Positions 1 to 9,060 of a DNA stretch of 64,000 nucleotides are shown piece after piece; within the stretch, counting starts at the first letter, position 1, and each line of letters starts with the position of its first letter. The notes below the pieces were generated by a model. That model was not told the DNA's origin. It saw only the letters and a program-made list of their open reading frames with translations, and did no database searches. Position numbers and translations under genes: made by a program. Source of the stretch: Kitasatospora phosalacinea (GTDB lineage: Bacteria > Actinomycetota > Actinomycetes > Streptomycetales > Streptomycetaceae); contig NZ_JNWZ01000044.1 in the NCBI RefSeq assembly GCF_000716545.1, positions 60,604 through 124,603 on the forward strand. Reading direction: 5' to 3'.

Positions 1-585
1 ACCGAGGGCCGGCACCCCGCCGGGCGCCGCGTTGTTCCGGACGCGTGCTGCCGCGCGGCCGAGGACCCGTTCGCCCTGGCGGCCGACGAGGTCGGCGATG
101 GCCACCGGCCGCAGGTTGTGGGTGAACCTGTTGAGGTAGACCAGCAGGAGCAGGAGGCTCACGGAGACGGCGATGCCCGCCAGGGTCACGCCGAGGTTGG
201 GCACGGAGTCGGTCTCGATGCTCCGCAGCAGCGTGTAGGCGAAGGCGAAGGTGCCCGTGAAGGTGGCGAGCACGGCCTTCTGCAGGCGGTCGCGGTACCA
301 GAGCCTCATGTAGCGCGGGGAGAGCGTGCCGGTGGCCTGTTGGATGACGAGGACGCCGATGGTGACGACGAAGCCGAGCAGCGCGATCATCGAGCCGACC
401 ACCGAGCTCAGGACGCTGCTCGCGGTCGTCGCGGAGTAGTCCCAGGTCTTCGGCAGCCAGGACGCGCCGTCCGCCGCGGTCGCGGCCTCGGCCAGCGCGA
501 CGCCGAGCACGAGCCCGAGCAGGGGGACGATCCACAGGCTCGCCTTGGCGTACTGCCGCAGCTGGAAGCGGGTGGCCCAGGACAT
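1..585 (-). CDS. DUF2254 membrane protein, 3' end outside window
   Basis: The minus strand encodes the first ~195 residues of a DUF2254 predicted integral membrane protein. The protein begins MSWATRFQLRQYAKASLW and has several hydrophobic helices, including one with SSVVGSMIALLGFVVTIGVLVIQ followed by the family motif ATGTLSPRYMRLWYRD. Its ATG shares one base with the TGA of the upstream antiporter gene (TGATG), so the two are probably translationally coupled. DUF2254 proteins have no established biochemical role; association with ion transport is only suggested by this neighbour. A second, complete DUF2254 gene lies at 36309-37754. The C-terminus is cut by the window edge. Confidence 0.85.
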   Translation of the reverse strand, partial: MSWATRFQLRQYAKASLWIVPLLGLVLGVALAEAATAADGASWLPKTWDYSATTASSVLSSVVGSMIALLGFVVTIGVLVIQQATGTLSPRYMRLWYRDRLQKAVLATFTGTFAFAYTLLRSIETDSVPNLGVTLAGIAVSVSLLLLLVYLNRFTHNLRPVAIADLVGRQGERVLGRAAARVRNNAAPGGVPALG

Positions 586-2342
586 CACGCGGGGCCCAGC
601 AGGACGGCGGTGTCGTCCGGCATCGGGGTGATCGCCCTGGTCCCGGTGGCCGGGGCGAGCCGGCCGTCGGGGCTGATGACGAAGAGGACGTCGTGGCCCG
701 GCGGGACGGGCACGGAGCCGGACTGGAGCAGGAAGCGCGCGCCCCGCCGGTAGCGCGCCGCCAGGAGGTGGCGGACGAGGGGCAGTCCGAAGAGGATGTC
801 GCCCCCGGTGTACGGGGCGACCACGCCGTGGCTGTCCCGTGGCGGTCCCACCCGGTAGACGGGGCCCTGGACGTTGTCCTTGACGACGACGGAGGCGAGG
901 GCGTTGAAGTCGTCGTCGTCGGTGAGCAGGAACACGGCGGTGACGCCCTCCAGGCGGGCCCGGGGGTTGGTCGCCGTGGCGAGCATCTCCCCGTGCGCGA
1001 GTTCGATGCCGGCCGCCCTGATCCGTTCGCGCTCCTCGTCGAGGCCGGCCCACATCAGCACGTCGAGCCCGGCCGACTGCAGGGCCTTCCCGAGGCCGAC
1101 CACCCAGGGGTCGCCGCCGACGAGCAGCGGGCGGGTCCGGGTCGGCCGGACGACCTTGAGCCTGCGGGCCACGGGTGCGGCGGTCAGGGCGTAGAGCAGG
1201 ACCGTTCCCACGATCACGAGGAAGGTGATCGGCAGGATCTTGGAGGCGCCGGGCAGCCCCTTCGCCACGAGGGTGGCGGCGAAGGCGGACGCGGTCGACG
1301 CGGCGACGATGCCGCGCGGCGCCATCCACCCGAGGAAGCCCCACTCGCCCGCCGTCAGGTTGGATCGGCGGGAGGAGGCGAAGGCGACGAGCGGCCGGAC
1401 GACGAGGACGAGGACCGCGACGAGGATCAGCGAGGGGAGCAGCACGGGCACGACGGAGGCGGGGGTGACGGCGGAGGAGATGGAGACGAACAGCAGGCCG
1501 ATGATCAGCTGGACGAGCGTCTCGAGGAAGGGCCTGCGGGCCGGCATGTCCAGGCCGGGGAGGTTGGTGACGGCCAGTCCGGTGACGATGGCGGCGATGA
1601 GACCGGTGTCGTCGCGGGCGATGTCACAGCCCGCGGAGACGACGACCACCGTGGCCAGCTGGGCGAGGGTGCCGAGCGTCTCGCCGAGCCGCAGCTTGCG
1701 CAGGGCCAGCCAGAGGACGGCGGTGCCGACGGCGCCGCCCGCGAGGCCGACGCCCATGCTGATGAGGAACTGCCCGATCTGGTAGCCCCGGCCGATGTCG
1801 ATCCGGCCGGAGGTCGCCACGGCGTGGAAGACCACGGCGCCGAGGATGCCGCCGATCGGGTCGGTCAGCGTCCCCTCCCAGATGAGGATGCGCCGCAGCT
1901 TGTCCGTCGGCCGCACGTACTCGAGCAGGGGGCCGACCACGGTGGGGCCGGAGACGACCAGGATCACGCCGATCATCGCCGCCACCCGCAGCGGGATCCC
2001 GAAGAGCGCCGGCCCGACGGCGCAGACGGCGAAGAACGTGATCAGGATGCCGATGACCAGCAGCCGCACGACGATCGAACGGGTCTCGCCCTTGAGGTTG
2101 CGCAGGTTCAACCCGAGGCCGGCGTCGTAGAGGATCACCGCGACCGACAGCGAGACCAGCGCGGGGAAGTCCGGGCCGATGAGCTGCCCCGGGTGGATGA
2201 CGTCGGTCAGGGCGCCGACCGTGAAGCCGACGGGCAGGAGGATGATCAGGGCGGGCACGTGCAGCTTGTTCGCCAGGATCTGCGAACCGGTCGCCAGGGC
2301 GACGGTCAGAGCGATGCCGAGGAGGATGTCTTCGCCGGTCAT
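585..2342 (-). CDS. CPA1-type cation/proton antiporter with C-terminal RCK-like domain
   Basis: A ~585-residue Na+(K+)/H+ exchanger of the monovalent cation:proton antiporter-1 family in the cytoplasmic membrane. About 400 N-terminal residues form roughly a dozen hydrophobic segments, with LYDAGLGLNL and a VSGPTVVGPLL segment typical of the exchanger core. The last ~180 residues look like a TrkA-N/RCK nucleotide-sensing fold (LLVGGDPWVVGLGKALQSAG, VFLLTDDDDFNALAS). I chose the ATG at 2342 because a GAGGA ribosome site lies 8 nt upstream and MTGEDILLGIAL begins the first helix; the longer upstream reading is charged, unfamily-like sequence. It precedes and overlaps the DUF2254 gene. Confidence 0.88.
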   Translation of the reverse strand: MTGEDILLGIALTVALATGSQILANKLHVPALIILLPVGFTVGALTDVIHPGQLIGPDFPALVSLSVAVILYDAGLGLNLRNLKGETRSIVVRLLVIGILITFFAVCAVGPALFGIPLRVAAMIGVILVVSGPTVVGPLLEYVRPTDKLRRILIWEGTLTDPIGGILGAVVFHAVATSGRIDIGRGYQIGQFLISMGVGLAGGAVGTAVLWLALRKLRLGETLGTLAQLATVVVVSAGCDIARDDTGLIAAIVTGLAVTNLPGLDMPARRPFLETLVQLIIGLLFVSISSAVTPASVVPVLLPSLILVAVLVLVVRPLVAFASSRRSNLTAGEWGFLGWMAPRGIVAASTASAFAATLVAKGLPGASKILPITFLVIVGTVLLYALTAAPVARRLKVVRPTRTRPLLVGGDPWVVGLGKALQSAGLDVLMWAGLDEERERIRAAGIELAHGEMLATATNPRARLEGVTAVFLLTDDDDFNALASVVVKDNVQGPVYRVGPPRDSHGVVAPYTGGDILFGLPLVRHLLAARYRRGARFLLQSGSVPVPPGHDVLFVISPDGRLAPATGTRAITPMPDDTAVLLGPA

Positions 2343-2722
2343 CGCGTTCGTCCTCACGCTGTTGTTTTCCGGGCCCGTGGGATTCAACCGCGTCGACGGG
2401 CCCCGCCGCCGCCGATCGCGGCCGGACACGGTCTCCGTCACCCGATCGGCCCTGCGGGAGTTTCCCGCTGCTGACAGCCGGCGCCGGGTGAGGACGTCCC
2501 CCGGGTCGTCGCGAGGGACCCGGGACACCGCCAGGTGCAGGGCGGGGGCCTCGACCATCCGTGCCTGCGGGGTGACGGCGGCGCGGTCGTGGCGTTCGCG
2601 CGGTTCGACGGGGTCGGGTGGTCCTCGATCGGCGCGCGGTGGGTGGAAGCCGTCAGATCCTCCCTGGCAGTGCGGGGCGGGAGGACGCCGGTGGGATCCC
2701 GGGGACCGGGTAGGCGCCGGGC
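2343..2722. other. Intergenic region between divergent genes
   Basis: This 380-bp stretch separates the antiporter (minus) from the DUF2071 gene (plus) and must hold both promoters. I see no convincing gene, hairpin or repeat in it. An AT-richer patch near 2355-2375 (GCTGTTGTTTTCC) is the most likely antiporter promoter area. Confidence 0.4.
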
Positions 2723-3456
2723 ATGGTGGCGAGAACCGCTGAACAGCACATCGCCGTCCCCGCGCTGCGCATGCGCTGGCTGCGGCTGGCGTTCGTCCAC
2801 TGGTCCTACCCGCCGCACGCGGTCCAGCGGCTGCTGCCCGCCGGGCTGACCGTCGACGAGTGGGAGGGCCGGGCCTGTGTGAGCCTGACCCCGTTCACCA
2901 TGGCGGACGTCCGCCTGGCGGGCCGCCTGCCGCTGCCCGGCCCGGCCCGGTTCGCCGAGACCAACCTGCGCACCTACGTCCGCGGGCCGCACGGACGCGA
3001 CGGGCTGTGGTTCTTCTCCCTGGAGGCGACCCACCCCCTGGTCGTCGCCGCCGCGAACACCCTGCTGGGCGCCCCGTACCGGCTCGGCCGGCTGCGGGTC
3101 GACGAGGACGCCGGACGGATCGACTTCACCGGACGCCGCGTCGGCGGCACCACCGGCTACCGGGTGCGGCTGCGTCCCGGGCCGCCCCTCCGCCCCTCCG
3201 CCCCTCCGAGCCGGAGCTCTGGCTGACCTCCAGGTGGCGGGCCTACACCCGGCACGCGGGTCTGCTCTGGGAGACCCCCGTGGAGCACGAGCCGTGGCCG
3301 CTGCGCGCCGCCGCCTGCGAGGAGGTCACCCAGGACCTCACCGCCGCGGCCTGCCTGCCCGCTCCCGCCGGGCCGCCGCTGGCGCACTTCTCGGACGGCG
3401 TGCACCAGGTGCGCTTCGGCCTCCCGCACCCCGTCCGGGCCCGCGGGACCCGGTGA
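2723..3456 (+). pseudogene. DUF2071 (YqjF-like) gene frameshifted at an 8-bp tandem repeat
   Basis: The first ~150 codons (from ATG 2723) encode the N-terminal part of a DUF2071/YqjF family protein (MRWLRLAFVHWSYPPHAVQRLLP, then FAETNLRTYV). The C-terminal third of the same family (LWLTSRWRAYTRHAGLLWETPVEHEPWPLR, ending near HQVRFGLP) is in another reading frame up to the stop at 3456. The break lies exactly at three tandem copies of GCCCCTCC (3184-3207). With two copies the reading becomes continuous: GPPLRPSEPELWLTSRWR. As present the protein stops at 3226 after a short alien tail. Both halves retain high GC3, so the lesion is recent or reversible. The function of the family is unknown. Confidence 0.85.
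3184..3207. repeat. 8-bp tandem repeat, GCCCCTCC x3, inside the DUF2071 gene
   Basis: Three perfect head-to-tail copies at 3184-3191, 3192-3199 and 3200-3207. Because the unit is not a multiple of three, gain or loss of a copy changes the downstream reading frame. Two copies (or five) join the two halves of the DUF2071 protein; three do not. Confidence 0.95.
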
Positions 3457-3481
3457 CGGAACGCCCGGGGCGCGCGGGGGG

Positions 3482-4510
3482 TCAGGTGCGGAGCGTGGTG
3501 CTGGGCGCACAGCGGTAGGCGGCGCGGTAGTGGGCGGCGAAGCGGCCGGGGTGGAGGAATCCCCAGCGGGCGGCGATGCGGCTGACGGAGTCGCTGTCCG
3601 GGGTGGCGTCGAGGAGTTCGCGGTGGGCGTGGTGCAGGCGGACCTCGCGCAGGTAGCCGAGCGGCGTGGTGCCGAGGTGGCGGCGGAACGCGTACTGCAG
3701 GGCGCGGGGGGTGAGGTGGACGTGCGCGGCGATGTCGGCGAGGGCGATCGGCCGGTGCGCGTTGTCGTCGATGAAGGCGGTGGCGCGGCGCACCGAGTGC
3801 GGGAGGGCGCCGGGCCGGGCGTCGACGGCGGGATCGGTGAGGGTGCTGGGGAACAGGGCGAGGACGGTGGCGGCGAGGAGTTGGGCGGCACTGGCGGCGA
3901 CGAGCGGCGTGGCGGCCCGGGTGAGCAGGAGCGTGCTGAGGAAGGAGGTGGCCGCCTGCCACTGGACGCGGCCCGCGGCATCGGCCCGGGCGCGGTGGAA
4001 GTGCAGCGGGCCGGGGCGGTGGGAGGGCGCGGCCTTGAGCAGCAGGGACAGGGGCAGGACGAAGGACCGGGCACGCAGCCGACGGGTCCGGTGGACGAAG
4101 GGGGCGCCGGGAAGGGCGGTGAGGACGACGTCGCCCGCGCCGCACCAGCCGGTGCCCGCGTGCGGAGCGGTCCGGCCGACGGCCCGGGCCCGCCCGTCGA
4201 CCAGGTGGGTGACGACCAGGTGCTCGGGGACGCCCTCCAGGGTGCAGAGCCCGGGGAGGTAGGTGTCGCAGACGTCGAAGTCGACGGCGCGGACGTGGTG
4301 CAGGCGGAACGTGCGGCCGTGCGGGCGCTCCTCCGTCCGGTCGCGGTCGTGGGCGAGTCGCAGGGTGGTGCGGAAGGCGGCGCGCGCGGCCTCGCGCCAG
4401 CGGTCGGGATCGGTGGTGGTCAGGGCGTTCCGGGCCGGGCCCTGCGCGCGGTGGGCCACGGGCTCGGGAACGGACGTCCTGGCCGCACCTGATCCGGTCA
4501 TCCCAACCAC
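3482..4510 (-). CDS. AraC-family transcriptional regulator
   Basis: A 342-residue regulator. The N-terminal ~220 residues resemble the AraC-binding-like ligand domain of AraC/XylS proteins ([17 protein letters not shown]). The C-terminal ~100 residues carry two helix-turn-helix motifs ([23 protein letters not shown], and [22 protein letters not shown]). An in-frame second ATG at 4501 (MTGSGAART) is an alternative start. It is convergent with the broken DUF2071 gene. The target is unknown; the ctaD remnant lies upstream on the other strand. Confidence 0.87.
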   Translation of the reverse strand: MVGMTGSGAARTSVPEPVAHRAQGPARNALTTTDPDRWREAARAAFRTTLRLAHDRDRTEERPHGRTFRLHHVRAVDFDVCDTYLPGLCTLEGVPEHLVVTHLVDGRARAVGRTAPHAGTGWCGAGDVVLTALPGAPFVHRTRRLRARSFVLPLSLLLKAAPSHRPGPLHFHRARADAAGRVQWQAATSFLSTLLLTRAATPLVAASAAQLLAATVLALFPSTLTDPAVDARPGALPHSVRRATAFIDDNAHRPIALADIAAHVHLTPRALQYAFRRHLGTTPLGYLREVRLHHAHRELLDATPDSDSVSRIAARWGFLHPGRFAAHYRAAYRCAPSTTLRT

Positions 4511-4829
4511 CTCGTTCCGATGCGCACCACGTGCCGTTCCCGCCGTGCGGGCGGCGAGGGTCGCGGACCGGCGGGGTGATCCAACCTACTGTCCCCGGAC
4601 GGCCGTTGGCGGCTTCCGTCACCCGCAGGAGTGGTGTCGCCGGTGGGCGGACCGGTCGGGGAGCGGAAGCGGAGTGGCCTGCGGGGGCGGCTGCCGACCG
4701 ACCGGTACGGCCACGAAACGAAGACTTCGACGCGTTCGGCGACGATCTCGCCGACGCGCCGGTGCACGACCGGGGACGGCGGCGGGGGCGCTGGTAGGGA
4801 TGGCGGGTTCGTCCCGACTAGGAGTTCCG
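4511..4829. other. Intergenic region before the ctaD remnant
   Basis: This 319-bp stretch separates the divergent AraC gene and the ctaD pseudogene. A GGAG ribosome site precedes the ctaD ATG (CTAGGAGTTCCGATG). Short reading frames here do not show convincing codon bias, and I do not call a gene. Confidence 0.4.
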
Positions 4830-5947
4830 ATGACCATCCTCACCGAGGGCAACCCGCCGCCCGCGTCCTTCCCCGCGCCGCGGCCGCCCGCCCGTCCCGG
4901 GCACGCGATCATCCGGTGGATCACCACCACCGACCACAAGACGATCGGCAGCCTGTACCTCGGGACGTCGTTCGCCTTCTTCCTGATCGGCGGCGTGCTC
5001 GCCCTGGTCATGCGGGCCGAGCTGGCCCGTCCGGGGACGCAGATCCTCTCCAACGAGCAGTTCAACCAGGCGTTCACCATGCACGGCACGATCATGCTGC
5101 TGATGTTCGGCCTTCTCCGGCTTCGGCACCATCCTCGGCTCGGTCAACTTCATCACCACGATCATCTGCATGCGCGCGCCCGGCATGACGATGTTCCGGA
5201 TGTCGATCTTCACCTGGAACGTCCTGCTGACCTCGGTCCTCGTCCTGCTGGCCTTCCCGGTGCTGGCGGCCGCACTGTTCGCCCTGGAGGTGGACCGCAA
5301 GTTCGGCGCGCACGTCTTCGACCCGACGAACGGCGGGCCGATCCTGTGGCAGCACCTGTTCTGGTTCTTCGGCCACCCCGAGGTGTACATCATCGCGCTG
5401 CCGTTCTTCGGCATCGTCTCCGAGGTCCTGCCGGTGTTCAGCCGCAAGCCGATGTTCGGCTACTCCGGCCTGATCGCCGCGACCATCGCCATCGCGGGCC
5501 TGTCGGTCACCGTCTGGGCGCACCACATGTTCGTCACCGGGCAGGTGCTGCTGCCGTTCTTCTCGTTCATGACCTTCCTGGCCGGCTTCCGGCGCCGAGG
5601 GCATGCCGCGCCGCTACGCCGACTACCTGGCGAGCGACGGCTTCACCACCCTCAACACGGTCTCGACCATCGGCTCGTTCCTGCTCGGCCTCTCCATCCT
5701 GCCGTTCCTGTACAACGTCTGGAAGACCGCCAAGTACGGCGAGAAGGTCGCCGTCGACGACCCGTGGGGCTACGGCCGCTCGCTGGAGTGGGCCACCTCC
5801 TGCCCGCCGCCCCGGCACAACTTCACCACCCTGCCGCGGATCCGCTCCGAGTCCCCGGCCTTCAACCTGCACCACCCCGAGGTTCCCGACGAACTCCAGG
5901 ACGCCGTCCACCAAGGCGGCCACGGCGGGGAGAGCGCGCAGCGATGA
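4830..5947 (+). pseudogene. ctaD: Cytochrome c oxidase subunit I (CtaD) pseudogene with two internal deletions
   Basis: Three segments in three frames together spell a heme-copper oxidase subunit I. 4830-~5114 gives the N-terminus through [15 protein letters not shown], including the helix-II heme-ligand His. ~5115-5590 resumes at [13 protein letters not shown] and runs through [18 protein letters not shown] and [10 protein letters not shown], keeping CuB ligand histidines. ~5595-5947 resumes at [13 protein letters not shown] and runs to the normal C-terminus ([15 protein letters not shown]). Missing are roughly 50-60 residues after LLMF and roughly 130 after FMTFL; the second gap removes the segment that normally carries the VAHFHYV heme ligands. 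The product cannot be a functional oxidase. A functional copy must lie elsewhere. Similar sequence quality in all parts suggests recent decay of a duplicate. Confidence 0.93.
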
Positions 5948-6324
5948 GCGACCGACCCGTCACCGGCAGGACGCGGCGCCTGCCCGGCGAGGCCGCACCC
6001 GATGCGGAGGCGGGCCTGCGCAGACTCGAGGGCTACCTGTACTGGCAGACCCAGAGCCGGCTGGCCCGGCAGGCGGCCAAGGACTTCACCGAGCTGCTGC
6101 CGTGGCTGACGGACGGCCAGCGCGCGGACGTGGAAGAGCACTTCACCCGGATCCACACGGCCGCGACCCGTCAGCGGCTCGAACAGTTCAGGGAGGAGCG
6201 CGACCGCCTGCGGGCGCAGTACCACGACCGCTACCTACGGCTCCGCAACCGGTGCGTGCTCGCGGGCCTGCTGACCACGGGGGCCGCCTGGGCGCTCCTG
6301 GCCCTGGCGGTCGCTCGGCACTGA
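5944..6324 (+). CDS. Small protein with one C-terminal membrane segment
   Basis: A 126-residue protein of unknown function. It is charged and probably helical over most of its length ([22 protein letters not shown], then [20 protein letters not shown]), with a single hydrophobic segment at the very end ([20 protein letters not shown]), so it should be tail-anchored. The ATG overlaps the TGA of the ctaD remnant by four bases (ATGA), so it was a translationally coupled partner of the oxidase subunit and may now be poorly expressed. The name-giving role is unknown. Confidence 0.7.
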   Translation: MSDRPVTGRTRRLPGEAAPDAEAGLRRLEGYLYWQTQSRLARQAAKDFTELLPWLTDGQRADVEEHFTRIHTAATRQRLEQFREERDRLRAQYHDRYLRLRNRCVLAGLLTTGAAWALLALAVARH

Positions 6325-6406
6325 CCGCCGAGCCGGAGAGCGCGGCGAGGGCCGGTCCGGACGGGATCCGTCCGTACCGGCCCTCGGACGTACCGGCCCT
6401 CGGGCG

Positions 6407-7093
6407 TCACTCCCGAGCCTGGCCGCGGGCCTGCTGCGCGGCCTCCTGCCCGGTCTGCTTGAGCTCCTCGGCCGTGGTCTGCGCGGCCTGCCGACCGGTG
6501 TCCGTGGTGGTGTGGACCGCCTCCTGGGCGGTGGCCTTGACGGATTCCACGGCATCCTGGGCCGGTTCGCGCAGTTCGTCCTTGACCTCCTGCGCCGCCT
6601 CGGTGGCGGCCTGCTTCAAGGGCTGGACCAACTCGTCGGCGTGCTCGCGCAGTTGCGCGCCGGCGCGCTGCTCGGTCTCGGAGACCGGCAACAGCGTCGC
6701 GGCCAGCATGCCCGCCCCGAAGGCGATGATGCCCGCCGCGATCGGGTTGCCCCGGGTCTGGCGGCGCACCTGCGCGGGGGCCTGCTGCACGGCCTCGGCC
6801 ACCTGTCCGGCGCTTTCGCCGGCCGTGTCGCCGATCCGGCCGGCCACCTGTCCGGCGCTGTCGCCGACTCGTCCGGCCAGGTCCTGGGCGCTCTGCTGCA
6901 CCCCGTGGCCGGTGTCGTTCACCGATCCCATCACGTGCTCCTTCGCACTGGTCAACCGACGGCGCACGGCGCCCACGCGGCGCTGGGCGATCCTCCGCGG
7001 TGCCATCCGGTCGGCGAGGAGGTCGACGTTGTGGGCGAGGTGCGCCCGGCGTGCCTCCACGTCGTTCCTCAGTTCATCGGGTGTCGTGCCCAT
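6407..7093 (-). CDS. DUF3618 family protein
   Basis: A 228-residue protein starting [19 protein letters not shown], the signature of DUF3618 (an ~49-residue actinobacterial envelope-associated domain). After it comes an amphipathic region built of [21 protein letters not shown] repeats, one hydrophobic helix ([21 protein letters not shown]), then a long Ala/Glu/Gln-rich helical tail. The ATG at 7093 lies inside the 3' end of the holin-family gene (25-nt overlap), so the two are one operon. A role in envelope stress is a guess from context. Confidence 0.8.
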   Translation of the reverse strand: MGTTPDELRNDVEARRAHLAHNVDLLADRMAPRRIAQRRVGAVRRRLTSAKEHVMGSVNDTGHGVQQSAQDLAGRVGDSAGQVAGRIGDTAGESAGQVAEAVQQAPAQVRRQTRGNPIAAGIIAFGAGMLAATLLPVSETEQRAGAQLREHADELVQPLKQAATEAAQEVKDELREPAQDAVESVKATAQEAVHTTTDTGRQAAQTTAEELKQTGQEAAQQARGQARE

Positions 7094-7551
7094 GCAGCGT
7101 CCTCCTTCAGCGTCTCGACGGTCCGTTCGGGCTTGAGGTTCACGTCCTTGAGCCGCTTGCGGCCCAGGACGTAGAGCACGGCCGCGACGGCGGCCCACAG
7201 GGCGGTGACGATCAGTGCCGCCCAGGCGATGTCGACCACGTGGGCGAGGGCGAACATCACCGTCAGGCTGACGAACAGGACGAGCAGGTGGCCTGCGTAG
7301 CCGGCGCCGGCGAGCATCCCGCCGGCCTTGCCCGCCTTGGCGGCCTCCTCCTTCAGCTCGGCCTTCGCCAGGTTGATCTCGTCGCGCACCAGCCCGGTCA
7401 GGTCCTCGGCGATCTCTCCGATCACGTCGCCGACCGACTCCGACCGCGGTTCCGGAGACCGGTGCGCGCCCGTGGGCGGGCCCATCGGGCTCCGGGTGCC
7501 GGCGAGGTCCTCGGGGCCCGGAGCGCGCGGCCTCTCGTAGAGGGTGGCCAT
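7069..7551 (-). CDS. Phage-holin-like (Holin_X/PF07332-type) membrane protein
   Basis: A 160-residue protein whose core ([41 protein letters not shown], then two hydrophobic helices) matches the actinobacterial 'phage holin family' proteins, which are chromosomal membrane proteins and not evidence of a prophage. Pro/Arg-rich N-terminus ~35 residues; two membrane helices at about 75-130; basic C-terminal tail. It sits between two helical proteins in a tight minus-strand operon. Confidence 0.83.
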   Translation of the reverse strand: MATLYERPRAPGPEDLAGTRSPMGPPTGAHRSPEPRSESVGDVIGEIAEDLTGLVRDEINLAKAELKEEAAKAGKAGGMLAGAGYAGHLLVLFVSLTVMFALAHVVDIAWAALIVTALWAAVAAVLYVLGRKRLKDVNLKPERTVETLKEDAAWARHPMN

Positions 7552-7554
7552 GGC

Positions 7555-8319
7555 TCACCTCCCCGCGCCGGGCTGCTGCCACTGGCCGCTGGGCCCGGGG
7601 GGCGGCGGACCGCCCGGGGCAGCCTGGCCGTAACCGGGAGTGACGTGCGGTGGCTGGGACTGACCGTACGCGCCGTACGGGTCCGTGACCCCGCCCGTCT
7701 GCGGCACGGGTCGCTTCGAGGCCGGCGGCGTCCAGGCGCGGCTCGGCGACGACCCGGCGCCGGTGCCCGCCGCGGGCGCGGCCGGAGCCTTGGCCGCCTC
7801 GTCGCCGCCGGAGCCGGAGGCCGCGCCGACGCCCTTGCCCGCCCGGCCGACGGCGAAGCCGGCCAGCACCGCCCCGGCCAGGAACAGCCCCGGCCTGCGG
7901 CGGGCGAAGCCCTGCAACTCGTCCAGCAGGCCCTCCGGCCCGCGCGCCTCGATCCGGTCGGCGGCCTGCTGCCCGCCGTCCGCCAGGCGCCGCACCACCG
8001 AAGTCGCGACCGAGTCCGCCTCCCCGTGCTCGCCCATCCGCCCCAGCTCCTGCGCCAGGGTGCGGACGTTGTCGGCGAGGCGGCGGCTCTGGAGCCGGGA
8101 CTGCTCCCTGAGCTGGTCGCGCAGTCCTCCGGCCAGCTGCTGGGCCTGTCCGCCCGCTTCCTGCGCGACCTTCGCGGCCTGTTCCTTGACGGTGCCGGCC
8201 ACCTCCGAAGCCTGCTGCCCGACGGTGGCGGCTCCTTCCGCCGCCTTCTCCTGTGCTGTCCGGGCGGCTGTCGCCGCGGTGTTCTGGTCCGGACTGGCCG
8301 AACTCGTTGTGTCACTCAC
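7555..8319 (-). CDS. Helical, low-complexity protein of the holin/DUF3618 operon
   Basis: A 254-residue protein of unknown function and first gene of the operon. Residues 1-140 form a long Ala/Gln/Glu-rich helix with 11-residue-like periodicity (TVGQQASEVAGTVKEQAAKVAQEAGGQAQQLAGG), resembling LEA or apolipoprotein-like amphipathic helices. A short hydrophobic stretch follows (RRPGLFLAGAVLAGFAVG), and the last ~90 residues are Pro/Gly-rich. The stop is three bases from the next ATG, so translation is coupled. Predicted membrane-associated. Confidence 0.75.
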   Translation of the reverse strand: MSDTTSSASPDQNTAATAARTAQEKAAEGAATVGQQASEVAGTVKEQAAKVAQEAGGQAQQLAGGLRDQLREQSRLQSRRLADNVRTLAQELGRMGEHGEADSVATSVVRRLADGGQQAADRIEARGPEGLLDELQGFARRRPGLFLAGAVLAGFAVGRAGKGVGAASGSGGDEAAKAPAAPAAGTGAGSSPSRAWTPPASKRPVPQTGGVTDPYGAYGQSQPPHVTPGYGQAAPGGPPPPGPSGQWQQPGAGR

Positions 8320-8562
8320 GAGCGATCCTCCTCACGGTCGGCCCGGTTCGCACCGGGCGCCACCGCGCTTACCCGTCTCCTCGAAACTCACCAGGCCGGC
8401 GGAGAAGAACCGAGATCGCCTCCGGCTCCCCGGCGTCAGCGGCCGGCCGGGGGAGCGGCCGGCGCCGGTTCGACGTCCTGGCGGGTGCCCCGGCCGGTGC
8501 GCGCGCGGGTCACACCCCGCACCACTTGAACACCCGCAGGACGGTCGTCCCCCAAAGCGTGG

Positions 8563-9000
8563 TCAGGCGGGGCCGGGCGCGAAGACGCCGGTCCGCTGTG
8601 CCGTGCGGCCCCGTGGTTCGGCGAACGGCGTCAGCGCCGAGGCACCGGAGAGGTCCAGCTCGCCGTAGGCGCGGGAGGGCCCGCGCACCACCGCCGCTCG
8701 GTGCGCGGCCGGGACGCCGGTGTCGACCGGGACCGAGCCCGGCACGGAGGGAGGAACGCGGGTCGGGCCGCCGGACGGCCACGCGGAGGCCGGTGCAGCG
8801 GGTCGGCGGGTTCGTCCCCGCGTCGGCGGCCGTCGCCGCTCCGGCCACCGACCGGACGCGCGGGCCGTGGGAGGGCTGCGGGAGCTCCGCGACGGCCCCG
8901 GTGTCCAGGCCGGTGCCCGCGCCGACGGTCAGGAAGAGGTCCGCCCCGGGCCCGGCCGGCGGCGAGGACCTGCACCGCGCGGCTTGCCGCGATCGTGGGT
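8563..9000 (-). pseudogene. Unrecognised gene remnant with frameshifts
   Basis: The minus strand here shows coding-type GC3 in three successive frames: a short segment reading TIAASRAVQVLAAGRA, then GADLFLTVGAGTGLDTGAVAEL (to about 8760), then PGSVPVDTGVPAAHRAAVVRG through TGVFAPGPA to a stop at 8563. The joins near 8945 and 8755 are frameshifts. The C-terminal pattern faintly recalls saccharopine-dehydrogenase-like reductases, but this is a weak impression and I do not assign a family. No intact 5' end is visible. Confidence 0.4.
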
Positions 9001-9060
9001 GCGCCGTTACGGGACGTGCCGTTGCGGGACGCGCCGTTACGGGACGTGCCGTTGCGGGGT
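9001..9060. repeat. Tandem repeat, 30-bp unit x2 (each two related 15-mers)
   Basis: Two nearly perfect copies of a 30-bp unit beginning GCGCCGTTACGGGACGTGCC at 9001 and 9031. Each unit is itself two variants of a 15-mer (CCGTTACGGGACG / CCGTTGCGGGACG). It overlaps the last codons of the TetR gene and the upstream edge of the remnant. Confidence 0.9.

Noticed and set aside
693..2474. Long plus-strand frame (593 codons) opposite the antiporter gene
   Set aside because: It is an antisense shadow: amino acid composition is Gly/Asp/Arg/Glu-rich without any motif, while the minus strand gives a clear antiporter with membrane helices.
4263..7136. 957-codon plus-strand frame
   Set aside because: Only its middle part, from 4830 to about 5114, is coding (start of the ctaD remnant). 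The rest is out-of-frame read-through of other genes.
7069..7551. Phage holin as evidence of a prophage
   Set aside because: The family is chromosomal and widespread in actinobacteria. No other phage genes are near, and the neighbours are DUF3618 and a helical protein.
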